Shown: positions 1-7,556, counted from the first letter of the stretch. The stretch is DNA of 32,511 nucleotides from Clostridiales bacterium (GCA_031263985.1 JAISER010000086.1:1-32511); one strand, 5' to 3'. Program-made: numbers and translations. The notes: generated by a model not told the origin, from the sequence alone.

Positions 1-87
1 CTGAAACAGCGCCTCAATTTTATACCGATCTTTTTCCGTAAGCTGTTTCCATTTCTTTGTCTTTGCGTTACTCTGTACTTGACTCAT
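1..87 (-). CDS. IS30-family transposase, N-terminal fragment
   Basis: The minus-strand frame starts at ATG 87-85 and runs off the window after 29 codons. A good Shine-Dalgarno site (GGAGGAA) lies about five bases upstream of the ATG. The peptide begins MSQVQSNAKTKKWKQL and continues with TEKDRYKIEALFQ. That second part is the start of the IS30-family helix-turn-helix region, where L(T/S)xxERYxIE is typical. The DDE catalytic core would lie beyond position 1 and cannot be seen, so intactness is unknown. The family call rests on this short N-terminal signature only. Confidence 0.7.
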   Translation of the reverse strand, partial: MSQVQSNAKTKKWKQLTEKDRYKIEALFQ

Positions 88-192
88 CGCGGTTCCTCCA
101 GTCACGTTGTTGTCTCCAATTTCATTGTAACTGGTTTGGATCCCCGATGGGTCTTTTTTTATGGGCCTGGGCAATTCATTTTACAACTTGCC
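1..192 (-). mobile_element. IS30-family insertion sequence, 5' end only (partial)
   Basis: This is the left part of an insertion sequence cut by the window edge. It contains the first 29 codons of an IS30-type transposase (1-87) and about 100 bp of leader. The likely terminal inverted repeat lies near 171-192, read on the minus strand as GGCAAGTTGTAAAATGAATT; a related motif, CCAATTTCATTGTAAC, occurs at 115-130. The outer boundary is inferred because the other end is outside the window. Confidence 0.55.
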
Positions 193-803
193 TTTTTTTC
201 GCCAAACGATATCAATGTCGGATCAGCCGATATCGCCTCTCCGCGCATCGCGGCGGTTCTCTCGCGAAATTAAATCTTTCCGCCGTCATTTATTATTAAT
301 TTCACCGCGCCGCATAATCATTTTACAAATAAACGTTCGCCGAAAAGACCATAATATATTAAATGACTATCCAGACAAGTCATAAAGACCTTGGGACTCC
401 GCCCCAAACCTCGCCGGGGTCTTCGACCCCGGACCCCACGCCGCGCATTTGCGCGGCTTTATGAAACGATTGGATAGTCATAATATATTATGATCTCTTA
501 TCATCTCAAAGGTTTTTTTGAAATTAAGACTCGTCAAACAATATCTTGATGTTTTTCACTTGCCCTTTCGCCGTCAGGCCGCGTTATCGTCGGTCGCCAT
601 GCCGCCCCAGGTATGTCTCCCTCCTCCGCCTTGCCTGACTACGAAATCGCGGCGTGAAATTCCATCAATTTATCATTTGACGGATCCTAATAACGAAACC
701 GAGAGCGAAAATTAAATCATCGCTGAACGAAACGCGTCGCGCCGCATCTAAAATATGGCGCTTCCCCGTTTATCCAGCGCCTACAAGAGGGTGAAAAAAT
801 ATT
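88..803. other. Gene-free region with IS30 end and repeat A1
   Basis: This 716-bp stretch holds the IS30 leader and end (to about 192) and the 120-bp repeat A1 with its 9-bp duplications (353-490). I see no convincing gene in the rest. Short open frames here lack a ribosome binding site and recognisable protein composition. No clear promoter for the following lipoprotein gene was found; TTGACG at 676-681 has no matching -10 box. Confidence 0.6.
362..481 (+). repeat. Family A inverted-repeat element, copy A1 (120 bp)
   Basis: The element runs from AATGACTATCCAG to TGGATAGTCAT. Its ends form a 25-bp imperfect terminal inverted repeat: ATGACTATCCA, six unpaired bases, then TCATAAAG, mirrored at the right end. 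It is flanked by a perfect 9-bp direct repeat AATATATTA (353-361 and 482-490), the mark of a transposition event. Inside are three successive hairpins: TTGGGAC/GCCCCAA, CCGGGGTC-TTC-GACCCCGG and GCCGCGC-ATTT-GCGCGGC. It has no coding capacity, so it is MITE-like. Confidence 0.85.
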
Positions 804-1448
804 ATGAAACCTTTGACAGCAATATCCTTTATAACCGTTTTCTCGATTTGCGCCGCGTGCGGCTCTCCCGGAACGCCGGCTGGCGACCAGTCCGTTGAAT
901 CTTCGGACGACGAGCGATCCGTCAGCGAACAAAACTCAAGCGACCTGGCATCTGACGGCGCCGTAACGGACGGCGACGAACATCCCGAATTCGCGATCTC
1001 TGATAAATTAAGCGATAACCTATCAGCCGTAACGAACGCTTATATTGACGACATGTCTATGAGCGACGAAGAGTACTTAAAACAGGCGGAAATCATCAAA
1101 AGCGAATGCCTTAACAATGTGGAGACGATTACCGTCATGAATGAGATAGATACCCTGGTCGCCCAATCGATCAACGACAAAATGAAAAAGTATATCGACG
1201 CCGTTTTCAAATCAACGGCCGATATAGCGAGCACCTTAAAAGAAGTCGAACAAAATGAAATGAGCCGCGAAAATTTTCAAACCGATGTCGCCGCCCCTGC
1301 GCTTGAGTCCGTCAAGAATAGCCGATTCATGGTCAAAAAGATGCAGGACGACTACTCTTATCTGTTTGGGGAATATAACTATCTGTTTAACCTAACAGGC
1401 GATTATGAGACGAATATAAACGCGTTGATTGAACGCGCCTCGAAGTAA
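804..1448 (+). CDS. Putative lipoprotein of unknown function
   Basis: The gene encodes 214 residues. Residues 1-18 form a short signal peptide (one Lys, then a hydrophobic run) ending in CAAC, so Cys19 is the probable lipidated residue. The lipobox is imperfect because position -3 is Cys rather than Leu. The mature part starts with a Ser/Asp/Glu-rich linker (about 20-65) followed by an acidic region predicted to be helical with many Lys, Glu and Asp (about 70-214). GAGGG at 788-792 is the likely Shine-Dalgarno site for the ATG. I recognise no known family. It stands alone between repeats A1 and B3 with no operon partner. Surface location is inferred from the signal; the function is unknown. 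Confidence 0.7.
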   Translation: MKPLTAISFITVFSICAACGSPGTPAGDQSVESSDDERSVSEQNSSDLASDGAVTDGDEHPEFAISDKLSDNLSAVTNAYIDDMSMSDEEYLKQAEIIKSECLNNVETITVMNEIDTLVAQSINDKMKKYIDAVFKSTADIASTLKEVEQNEMSRENFQTDVAAPALESVKNSRFMVKKMQDDYSYLFGEYNYLFNLTGDYETNINALIERASK

Positions 1449-1461
1449 AAACCGTACGCTT

Positions 1462-1672
1462 AAAAGTCTGTTCAATATCTCGCTTTCGGCGGATTTCCGC
1501 GCTCACTTTTTTACCAGACGCGAACGCCGCGCATTCTAATGCTGGACTCGGTCTGAAACATAACCATCCGAACGGTCTTTTTCATGCCCAGTTCGGCTAT
1601 GTTTCAGACTGAGTTCAGTATAAAGAATATACGCGATGAGCGCTGGCGAAGCGGAGATTTTAAACAGGCTCT
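1462..1672. repeat. Family B inverted-repeat element, copy B3, interrupted by C1
   Basis: The left end AAAGTCTGTTCAATATC and right end GATTTTAAACAGGCTCT match the family B ends (AGAGCCTGTTCAAGATC and its complement) with a few changes. The left arm shares the 'GCGGATTT' segment with B1 and B2. Repeat C1 lies inside it at about 1540-1622, so C1 inserted into an existing B copy. It lies 14 bp beyond the lipoprotein stop codon, between two convergent genes. Confidence 0.7.
1540..1622. repeat. Family C inverted-repeat element, copy C1
   Basis: The element has near-perfect inverted ends: TGCTGGACTCGGTCTGAAAC on the left and GTTTCAGACTGAGTTCAGTA on the right. Its middle has CATCCGAACGGTCTTTTTCA, which is also seen in the fragment C4. 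TA dinucleotides border both ends, which suggests TA-targeted (Tc1/mariner or IS630-like) mobilisation. It has no coding capacity. Confidence 0.75.
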
Positions 1673-1699
1673 AAGCGCCTTATCTTTAGTTATGTTTCT

Positions 1700-3028
1700 T
1701 TAACTGTATTTTTCCGGATGCCACGTTTTTAACCTTTCCCTGATTTCCTTTTCGGCGCCGTTTCCATCGGGGTCATAGTATACTCTGTCGGCCAGCTCGT
1801 CAGGCAGATATTGCTGTTTCACAAACGCGCCCGGAAAATCATGGGCATACAAATATCCTACGCCGCGTCCAAGATCCTTCGCGCCTGAATAATGAGCGTC
1901 CTTCAAATGAGACGGAACGCCTGAAACGCGTTTTTCCGCCACGTCGCGCCAAGCGGATGTAACGCTCATGACAGAGGCGGCGCTTTTCGGCGCGCACGCG
2001 ACATAGACCGCCGCCTGAGACAATATTATTTTACATTCAGGCATACCGATGAAATCCGTCGCGTACGCGGCCGCCGCGGCGACTTGCAACGCTTTCGGGT
2101 CGGCGTTGCCCACGTCTTCAGAAGCGCAAATGACTATCCTTCGCGCTATAAATTTCGGATCTTCGCCGAAATAAAGCATCTTGGCGAGATAGTACGCGGC
2201 GGCGTTAGGATCTGAGCCGCGCATGCTTTTTATAAACGCTGAAGTGGAGTCATAATGATTGTCGCCGTCTTTATCGTAGTTTATCGCGCGCTTTTGTATA
2301 CATTGCTCAGCGACGGAAAGATCTATGGCTATTACGCCGCGTTTGTCCGGGTCTGTGGTAATGGCGGCTAGCTCAAGCCCGTTCAGCGCGGCGCGCGCGT
2401 CGCCGTTGGCCATATCGGCCAAAAACTCGAGCGCGTCTTCGGCGACTTCCAGATTCAGCGCCCCAAGCCCGATTTCATTGTCGCTGACGGCGCGTTTTAT
2501 AATTTCTTTGACGTCTTCGCAAGACAGACCTTTAAGTTCAAAGATGATTGAACGCGACGCGAGCGCCTTATTTACTTCAAAATACGGATTTTCGGTCGTC
2601 GCGCCTATAAGTGTCAGAGTGCCGTCCTCTACATGAGGCAGAAGAGCGTCTTGCTGACTTTTGTTAAAGCGATGTATCTCGTCTATAAAAAGAATGGTTC
2701 TTTTGCCGGAAGAACCTAACGCGAATTTCGCGTCGTCCACAACGGCTTTTATATCTTTCACGCCGGACGCGGTGGCGTTAAGCTGAGTGAAAAAGCTCTT
2801 AGTCGTGTTGGCGATTATCTTGGCCAGCGTCGTCTTACCGGAACCCGGCGGCCCGTAAAGCAAAATATTAGAAAGCCGGTCAGCTATTATAGCTCTGTAC
2901 AAAAGAGCGCCTTTGCCGACTATATGCTTTTGGCCAACGAAATCATCAAGCGTTTTCGGTCTCATTCGCGACGCGAGCGGAGCCTCTTTCTTCATATTCT
3001 TCTCTCGTTGATAATCGAATAAATCCAC
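1700..3028 (-). CDS. rarA: Replication-associated recombination protein A (AAA+ ATPase)
   Basis: RarA (also called MgsA, YcaJ or YrvN) is a cytoplasmic clamp-loader-like AAA+ ATPase acting at stalled replication forks. From the chosen start the protein has 442 residues. Walker A GPPGSGKT is at 59-66, Walker B with DEIH at 116-119 and the sensor 1 region ATTENP near 143-148. The C-terminal part carries the RarA tetramerisation region (GDARAALNGLE, then MPECKIILSQAAVYVA). I choose the GTG at 3028 because GAGGTG stands six bases upstream and the protein then begins MDLFDYQREKN, as homologues do. A GTG three codons earlier overlaps that ribosome site. Repeat D1 lies about ten bases upstream of the ribosome site, so the promoter must be within or beyond it. 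Identification is firm. Confidence 0.95.
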   Translation of the reverse strand: MDLFDYQREKNMKKEAPLASRMRPKTLDDFVGQKHIVGKGALLYRAIIADRLSNILLYGPPGSGKTTLAKIIANTTKSFFTQLNATASGVKDIKAVVDDAKFALGSSGKRTILFIDEIHRFNKSQQDALLPHVEDGTLTLIGATTENPYFEVNKALASRSIIFELKGLSCEDVKEIIKRAVSDNEIGLGALNLEVAEDALEFLADMANGDARAALNGLELAAITTDPDKRGVIAIDLSVAEQCIQKRAINYDKDGDNHYDSTSAFIKSMRGSDPNAAAYYLAKMLYFGEDPKFIARRIVICASEDVGNADPKALQVAAAAAYATDFIGMPECKIILSQAAVYVACAPKSAASVMSVTSAWRDVAEKRVSGVPSHLKDAHYSGAKDLGRGVGYLYAHDFPGAFVKQQYLPDELADRVYYDPDGNGAEKEIRERLKTWHPEKYS

Positions 3029-3050
3029 AGCAAACACCTCGTTGAACTAT

Positions 3051-3112
3051 AGACCTGTCCTGAAACCTGACTCCGGCGTCCGCGCGGCGAAGTCAATTTA
3101 CAGGACAGGTCT
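3051..3112. repeat. Family D inverted-repeat element, copy D1 (62 bp)
   Basis: The ends AGACCTGTCCTG and CAGGACAGGTCT are a perfect 12-bp inverted repeat. TAT flanks both sides and may be a short target duplication. It sits in the 5' leader of rarA and would form a hairpin in the transcript. The same unit occurs inside family B copies. Confidence 0.75.
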
Positions 3113-3245
3113 TATATTTAAACATCGAATGGCGCTTGTTGTCAAGCCGCTGAACCGCCCGCGGTCTTCCCACAAAAAAATGATGTCTTGAAGTGATCCG
3201 GCATAAAAAAAGTTACAGCTAATCTTTCCGCGAAGTAATTAAGTC

Positions 3246-3473
3246 AGAGACTGTTCAAGGTCCCGCTTTTAGCGGATTTTTTTGTGATGAGTTTTCGCCA
3301 AACGCGGAAGCGTGAACGCCGCGTATATACGCAACGACCGCTGACAAAGCGTGGCGGAAAATAGACACGTCCCAGAACCGCTTCGACGGATTCACGATCG
3401 GACGCCGAAGTCAGGTTTCGGGACAGGTCTAATAAGCCGAAAAGACGCGAAATGGAGATCTTAAACAGGCTCT
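3246..3473. repeat. Family B inverted-repeat element, copy B2 (228 bp), containing D3
   Basis: The left end is AGAGACTGTTCAAGGTC and the right end GATCTTAAACAGGCTCT. Both arms match copy B1 when B1 is inverted, over roughly 60 bp each. Within it, 3363-3430 is a family D segment ending CGGGACAGGTCT. The element ends 21 bp beyond the murA stop codon and could act in transcript ending by forming a long hairpin; that role is inferred. Confidence 0.75.
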
Positions 3474-3494
3474 AAGGCAATATGATCGCTTTCG

Positions 3495-4766
3495 TCATTC
3501 GTTCACCCTTTTAATGTTCGCGCCAAGTTTTTTGAGCTTTTCCTCAAAGTCACAGTAACCTCTGTCAACATGGAAGATATCGCCTATTTCCGTCTCGCCC
3601 TCCGCGCGAAGACCCGATAATATTAGCGCGGCGCCGGCGCGCAAATCAGTCGCTTTGACTTTGCAGCCGGTCAGTTTTCTGACGCCTTCTATTATCGCCG
3701 AATGACTCTCTATTTTTATGTCCGCGCCCATTCGTCTTAGCTCGCCGACATGCATGAAGCGGTTTTCAAACACCGTTTCCGTGACAACGCTTGTTCCTTC
3801 AGAAAGACAGAGCAAGCTCATAAACTGCGCCTGCAAGTCGGTCGGAAACCCAGGATATGGCATTGTTTTTATATCTACGCCTTTGATGGAATGCGATTCG
3901 ACGCAACGCGCCCGCGCGCCGTTTTCGGTCTGTTCAACGCGCGCGATATTCGTTTCGTTCAATTTCGCGACTATCGGTTTCAAATGATCCCATACTACGT
4001 TTTCGATCTCTATGTCGCCTTTCGTCATTACGGAAGCTATCATGAACGTACCCGCCTCTATACGATCGGGTATTATAGTATGTTCGCATCCGTCCAATCG
4101 TTCGACGCCTTTTACGCGCACGCCGCCTGTTCCCGCTCCGCGAACGTCCGCCCCCATCGCGTTTAAAAAATTCGCTAAATCCACTATTTCAGGCTCTACC
4201 GCGCAGTTTTCAATTACAGTGACGCCGTCGGCCAGCGAAGCCGCCATAATGATATTTTCCGTCGCGCCGACGCTTGGGAAGTCAAGATATATTCGTCCGC
4301 CCTTCAAACCGTTCTTCGCCGTAAGCGTGATAGAGCCGTGTTCCTGCTCGATCCGCGCGCCAAGCGCCGTAAAACCTTTCAGATGCAGTTCAACCGGGCG
4401 CGAACCTATGGCGCAGCCGCCCGGAAGCGGCGCTTTTACCACGCCTTTGCGCGCCAAAAGCGCGCCGGCTATCAAAAAAGAGGCGCGCATCTTGCTAGCC
4501 AGCTCGTAAGGTATCTCTTCGTCGGAGATATCGTCCGCCGTCACGCTGAACCAACCGTTTTCCGCGTCGCGTTTAGTTCGCGCGCCCAATGCGTTTAATA
4601 TTTCCTCCATAACGCGCACATCGCTTAACGCGGGCGCGTCTTTCACAACGCAAGTCTGTCGCGTAAGCAGCGTAGCGGCCAATATCGGCAAAACGGCGTT
4701 CTTAGAGCCGCCTATCCTCACTGTGCCGGAAAGCGGCTGACTTTTGGCGACTACGAACTTTTCCAA
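3495..4766 (-). CDS. murA: UDP-N-acetylglucosamine 1-carboxyvinyltransferase
   Basis: MurA transfers enolpyruvate from phosphoenolpyruvate to UDP-GlcNAc, the first committed step of peptidoglycan synthesis, in the cytoplasm. The 423-residue length is normal. The N-terminal SGTVRIGGSKNA holds the substrate-binding Lys22-Asn23, and Cys118 in PLPGGCAIGSRP is the catalytic Cys attacked by fosfomycin (Cys115 in E. coli). The Cys form, rather than Asp, predicts fosfomycin susceptibility at the target level. The start is TTG at 4766-4764, preceded by AGGGGGG at suitable spacing. The gene stands alone, divergent from pcrA and followed by repeat B2. Whether another murA paralogue exists elsewhere cannot be seen. 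Confidence 0.97.
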   Translation of the reverse strand: MEKFVVAKSQPLSGTVRIGGSKNAVLPILAATLLTRQTCVVKDAPALSDVRVMEEILNALGARTKRDAENGWFSVTADDISDEEIPYELASKMRASFLIAGALLARKGVVKAPLPGGCAIGSRPVELHLKGFTALGARIEQEHGSITLTAKNGLKGGRIYLDFPSVGATENIIMAASLADGVTVIENCAVEPEIVDLANFLNAMGADVRGAGTGGVRVKGVERLDGCEHTIIPDRIEAGTFMIASVMTKGDIEIENVVWDHLKPIVAKLNETNIARVEQTENGARARCVESHSIKGVDIKTMPYPGFPTDLQAQFMSLLCLSEGTSVVTETVFENRFMHVGELRRMGADIKIESHSAIIEGVRKLTGCKVKATDLRAGAALILSGLRAEGETEIGDIFHVDRGYCDFEEKLKKLGANIKRVNE

Positions 4767-4935
4767 ACGAGCGCCCCCCTTGTTTATGTAATTTCGCTAT
4801 CATTATGCCCAATACGCTCGTTTTTAAATCTTAGCCTAAGAAAATATTTCCATAACCGCGGCCTAAAACCTCCGGCTTTCACTTGTGAGCTTAAAGCGGG
4901 ACGTTGACACAGGGCGAACGCTCCCAAATTTTGCA

Positions 4936-4964
4936 TTTACTTTACATAGAAAAAATAGTATAAT
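4936..4964 (+). promoter_or_regulatory. Sigma-A type promoter
   Basis: TTTACT (4936-4941) and TATAAT (4959-4964) are separated by exactly 17 bp in an AT-rich setting. Transcription would start near 4971 and run into the terminator at 5129-5175, or through it to pcrA. Confidence 0.6.
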
Positions 4965-4970
4965 ATAGCT

Positions 4971-5175
4971 ATAAGGATAGGTATCGCGTTTTCATCATTT
5001 TTCACAATAACCGCGCCGCATCGCGAAAAAGCGTCTGACGGCGTTATATTTATTCTAAAGCGTTCGTAGAAGCGTCATTTTTGCGCCAAGGCTTCGGAAG
5101 CGAACATGATCTAAGCCAAAAATTCAAAGCGTTCGCGGATATCTGAAAGAACCGCGAACGCGTTCACTTTTTTTT
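4971..5175 (+). ncRNA. Candidate small RNA or attenuated leader of pcrA
   Basis: The interval is bounded by a canonical promoter and an intrinsic terminator with a 10-bp perfect stem and a T run, giving an RNA of about 205 nt. It has no open frame with a ribosome site. I could not match it to 6S RNA, tmRNA, SRP RNA, a T-box or a known riboswitch. It may be an independent small RNA, or a pcrA leader with premature termination. Confidence 0.35.
5129..5175 (+). terminator. Intrinsic terminator
   Basis: A perfect 10-bp stem GCGTTCGCGG / CCGCGAACGC (5129-5138 and 5152-5161) has a 13-base loop and is followed by GTTCAC and a run of nine T. It lies 130 bp before pcrA and after the promoter at 4936-4964. 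Confidence 0.75.
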
Positions 5176-5221
5176 GAGGGAATATAGGAGTTTTATTATA
5201 GAAGACAGCGCTGTAAATGGG

Positions 5222-5270
5222 TAAACCGCTCGGTTTATCTCGGTTCCTCAAGCTTTATACAAGCTTGAGG
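5222..5270 (+). promoter_or_regulatory. Two adjacent palindromes upstream of pcrA
   Basis: TAAACCG-CT-CGGTTTA (5222-5237) is followed after eight bases by CCTCAAGCTT-TATAC-AAGCTTGAGG (5246-5270, 10-bp perfect stem). Neither has a T run, so they are not terminators. They could be protein-binding operators or leader hairpins close to the pcrA ribosome site. Neither matches the Gram-positive LexA box (GAAC, four bases, GTTC). Confidence 0.45.
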
Positions 5271-5303
5271 GCGATAAAAATGCGGACAAGGAATGAATGA
5301 CGC

Positions 5304-7556
5304 ATGGATTTAATGGAAATGCTAAACCCGATGCAAAAAAAAGCCGTCTCTCATACGGAAGGGCCGGCGCTGGTGATAGCGGGAGCGGGTTCGGGCAAAA
5401 CAAACGTTTTGACACGGCGCGTCGCTTATTTAATTTCGCTGAAAAAGCCGTCCTTCAACATTCTCGCCATAACGTTCACAAACAAAGCGGCTAAGGAGAT
5501 GCGCGGCAGAATCGATGAGCTTATCGGAAACAACGACGTTTGGGTCAGCACGTTTCATTCTCTTTGCGTCAGAATACTGCGTCGTCATATCAGTGAAATA
5601 GGTTTTGACAACAGCTTCACGATATACGACGCCGATGACTCGCTGCGGCTTATCAAACAATGCCTTAAAGACCTGGATGTGAACGAAAAGCAGTTTCCGC
5701 CGAAAAGCGCGGCGTATGCCATAGGCGCTTGGAAAGACGCTTTAATCCCTCCAGAGTTGGCAAGTTCCGAATTCGCCGGAGATTACCGTCAAAAACAGTT
5801 CGCGGACACGTATGAGCTGTATCAGCGGAAGCTTCGGCTAAATAACGCGCTTGATTTTGACGACCTTATTTTCAAAACGATAGATTTGTTCCGCGCGAGT
5901 CCCGCTACGCTTCAAAAATATCGCGACCGTTTTCGCTACATATTGGTGGACGAATATCAAGACACAAACGCGGCGCAATATCACGTCGTAAACCTTTTGG
6001 CGGGCGAAACGGCCAATCTGTTTGTCGTGGGCGACGATGACCAAAGCATTTACGGGTGGCGCGGCGCCGATATACGTAATATTTTGGATTTTCAAAAAGA
6101 CTATGAAAACGCCGAGATGATTAAGCTTGAACAAAATTACCGTTCGACGCAGATGATACTTGACGCTGCGAACGCCGTAATTAAAAACAATAAAAGACGG
6201 CGTCCGAAACTGCTTTGGACGCATAAGCCGGGCGGTTCGCCCATATGCTATTTTAGAGCTGAGAACGAGCGCGATGAAGCGGCGTTTGTAGCGCGAACCA
6301 TATTAAGCGGCGTTAAAGACGAAGGGAAGAATTTTTCCGACTTCGCCGCGCTGTATAGAAACAACGCGCAGTCACGCGCGATAGAGGACGCGTTTATGAC
6401 GCGTAGCGTGCCGTATAGGATATACGGAGGCGTGCGATTCTATGAACGCGCCGAAATTAAAGACGTGATAGCCTACTTACGCGTCGTGAACAACCCGCGC
6501 GACAGCGTGTCGCTCGCAAGGATAATAAACGCGCCGCGCCGCGGCGTAGGCGACGCCACGATCGACCGTCTTTCGCTTTACGCCGCGCGAAACGACGTTC
6601 CTTTATATGAGGCGTTTGAAAACCTGGACGATGTGGAAGGACTTGGCGCGCGGGCGGCGAAATTGGTTAAATTTAAAACCCTTATGGACTCGTTCATCAC
6701 ACTGGCCAAAAGCGGGTCCGTGACCGAAGTGATGGAAGCGATAATCGACCAAACCGGTTATAAGCGGGAGCTTTTGGCCGAAAATACGCCGGAATCGCTT
6801 AGCCGCGCCGAAAATATAGACGAGTTTTTTTCAAAGGCGGCGGATTTTGAAAATACGTCCGGCGACAAAAGCCTTTCTTCTTTTCTGGAAGAATTGTCGC
6901 TTATCGCCGATATAGACGGGTATGAAAGGGATGCAAACGTTGTGTCGTTGATGACCCTCCACAGCTCCAAAGGCCTGGAGTTTCCGCGCGTGTTTCTTGT
7001 AGGTTTGGAAGAGGGGCTTTTCCCAAGCTACAGAAGCGTCGTATCGGACGACATAAACAGCGTGGAGGAAGAGCGGCGTCTATGCTATGTGGGCATTACG
7101 CGCGCGAGGGAACAATTGTTCATATCCTCCGCCTTTTCACGGCGTCAGCATGGACAAGTGGCGTTCAATTCCCCAAGCAGATTTTTAAAAGAGATACCGG
7201 AGGGACTTATACAAAAAATGGATAATGCAAACAATTTCGAAAACTCCGAACCTAGCGATGTTGATGAAAAAAAGACAAGCCGCACGGGCATTTCGCAATA
7301 CGCCGAAATCAATAAAGTGCGCAACTCCATAGATATCAGCTTTGGAGGCAAAAATTACGCGTCAGCTATCCCCGCGCCCAATCAAAAACCGGATTTCGCG
7401 GTTGGCGACAGCGTGCGCTTGATGAAATACGGCGTCGGGACCGTTAAGAACATCGCCGCCGCCGGAGCCGATTACGAGGTTACCGTGGAGTTCGACGGCC
7501 TAGGCGAGAAAAAATTTATGTCGGGTCTTTCTAAGATTAAAAAAATCGCCAAATGA
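5304..7556 (+). CDS. pcrA: ATP-dependent DNA helicase PcrA (UvrD/Rep family)
   Basis: PcrA is a 3'-5' superfamily 1A helicase used in repair, rolling-circle replication and removal of RecA or stalled polymerase from DNA. At 750 residues it has normal length. The helicase motifs are present in order: Walker A GAGSGKT (27-33), Ia TFTNKAAKEM, II VDEYQDTN, III GDDDQSIYGWRGAD, IV QNYRS, V TLHSSKGLEFP and VI CYVGITRAR. The C-terminus (about 700-750) has the Tudor-like domain typical of PcrA that contacts RNA polymerase (VGDSVRLMKYGVGTV). AAGGA lies about ten bases before the ATG. It is transcribed alone and divergent from murA. All motifs are intact. Confidence 0.97.
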   Translation: MDLMEMLNPMQKKAVSHTEGPALVIAGAGSGKTNVLTRRVAYLISLKKPSFNILAITFTNKAAKEMRGRIDELIGNNDVWVSTFHSLCVRILRRHISEIGFDNSFTIYDADDSLRLIKQCLKDLDVNEKQFPPKSAAYAIGAWKDALIPPELASSEFAGDYRQKQFADTYELYQRKLRLNNALDFDDLIFKTIDLFRASPATLQKYRDRFRYILVDEYQDTNAAQYHVVNLLAGETANLFVVGDDDQSIYGWRGADIRNILDFQKDYENAEMIKLEQNYRSTQMILDAANAVIKNNKRRRPKLLWTHKPGGSPICYFRAENERDEAAFVARTILSGVKDEGKNFSDFAALYRNNAQSRAIEDAFMTRSVPYRIYGGVRFYERAEIKDVIAYLRVVNNPRDSVSLARIINAPRRGVGDATIDRLSLYAARNDVPLYEAFENLDDVEGLGARAAKLVKFKTLMDSFITLAKSGSVTEVMEAIIDQTGYKRELLAENTPESLSRAENIDEFFSKAADFENTSGDKSLSSFLEELSLIADIDGYERDANVVSLMTLHSSKGLEFPRVFLVGLEEGLFPSYRSVVSDDINSVEEERRLCYVGITRAREQLFISSAFSRRQHGQVAFNSPSRFLKEIPEGLIQKMDNANNFENSEPSDVDEKKTSRTGISQYAEINKVRNSIDISFGGKNYASAIPAPNQKPDFAVGDSVRLMKYGVGTVKNIAAAGADYEVTVEFDGLGEKKFMSGLSKIKKIAK

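Larger units (their letters stand above)
3029..3494. other. rarA-murA spacer filled with repeats D1 and B2/D3
   Basis: This 466-bp gap lies between two minus-strand genes. It holds the 62-bp repeat D1 next to the rarA ribosome site and the 228-bp repeat B2 with D3 inside it. About 130 bp (3113-3245) remain unexplained; they are AT-rich and without a gene. I found no clear minus-strand promoter for rarA. Confidence 0.6.
4767..5303. other. murA-pcrA divergent spacer with promoter, terminator and palindromes
   Basis: This 537-bp divergent spacer holds a good plus-strand promoter (4936-4964), a strong hairpin terminator (5129-5175), and two palindromes close to pcrA (5222-5237 and 5246-5270). 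The stretch 4767-4935 should carry the murA promoter, but I could not find a convincing one on the minus strand. No gene of ordinary size is present. Confidence 0.6.

Noticed and set aside
5129-5161. T-box-like ACCGCG before pcrA
   Set aside because: The conserved UGG before ACCGCG is absent, pcrA is not a T-box target, and the sequence is fully explained as a terminator arm.
5217-5300. 27-codon frame directly before pcrA as a gene
   Set aside because: No ribosome site at suitable distance and it overlaps both palindromes; kept only as a remark in the findings.
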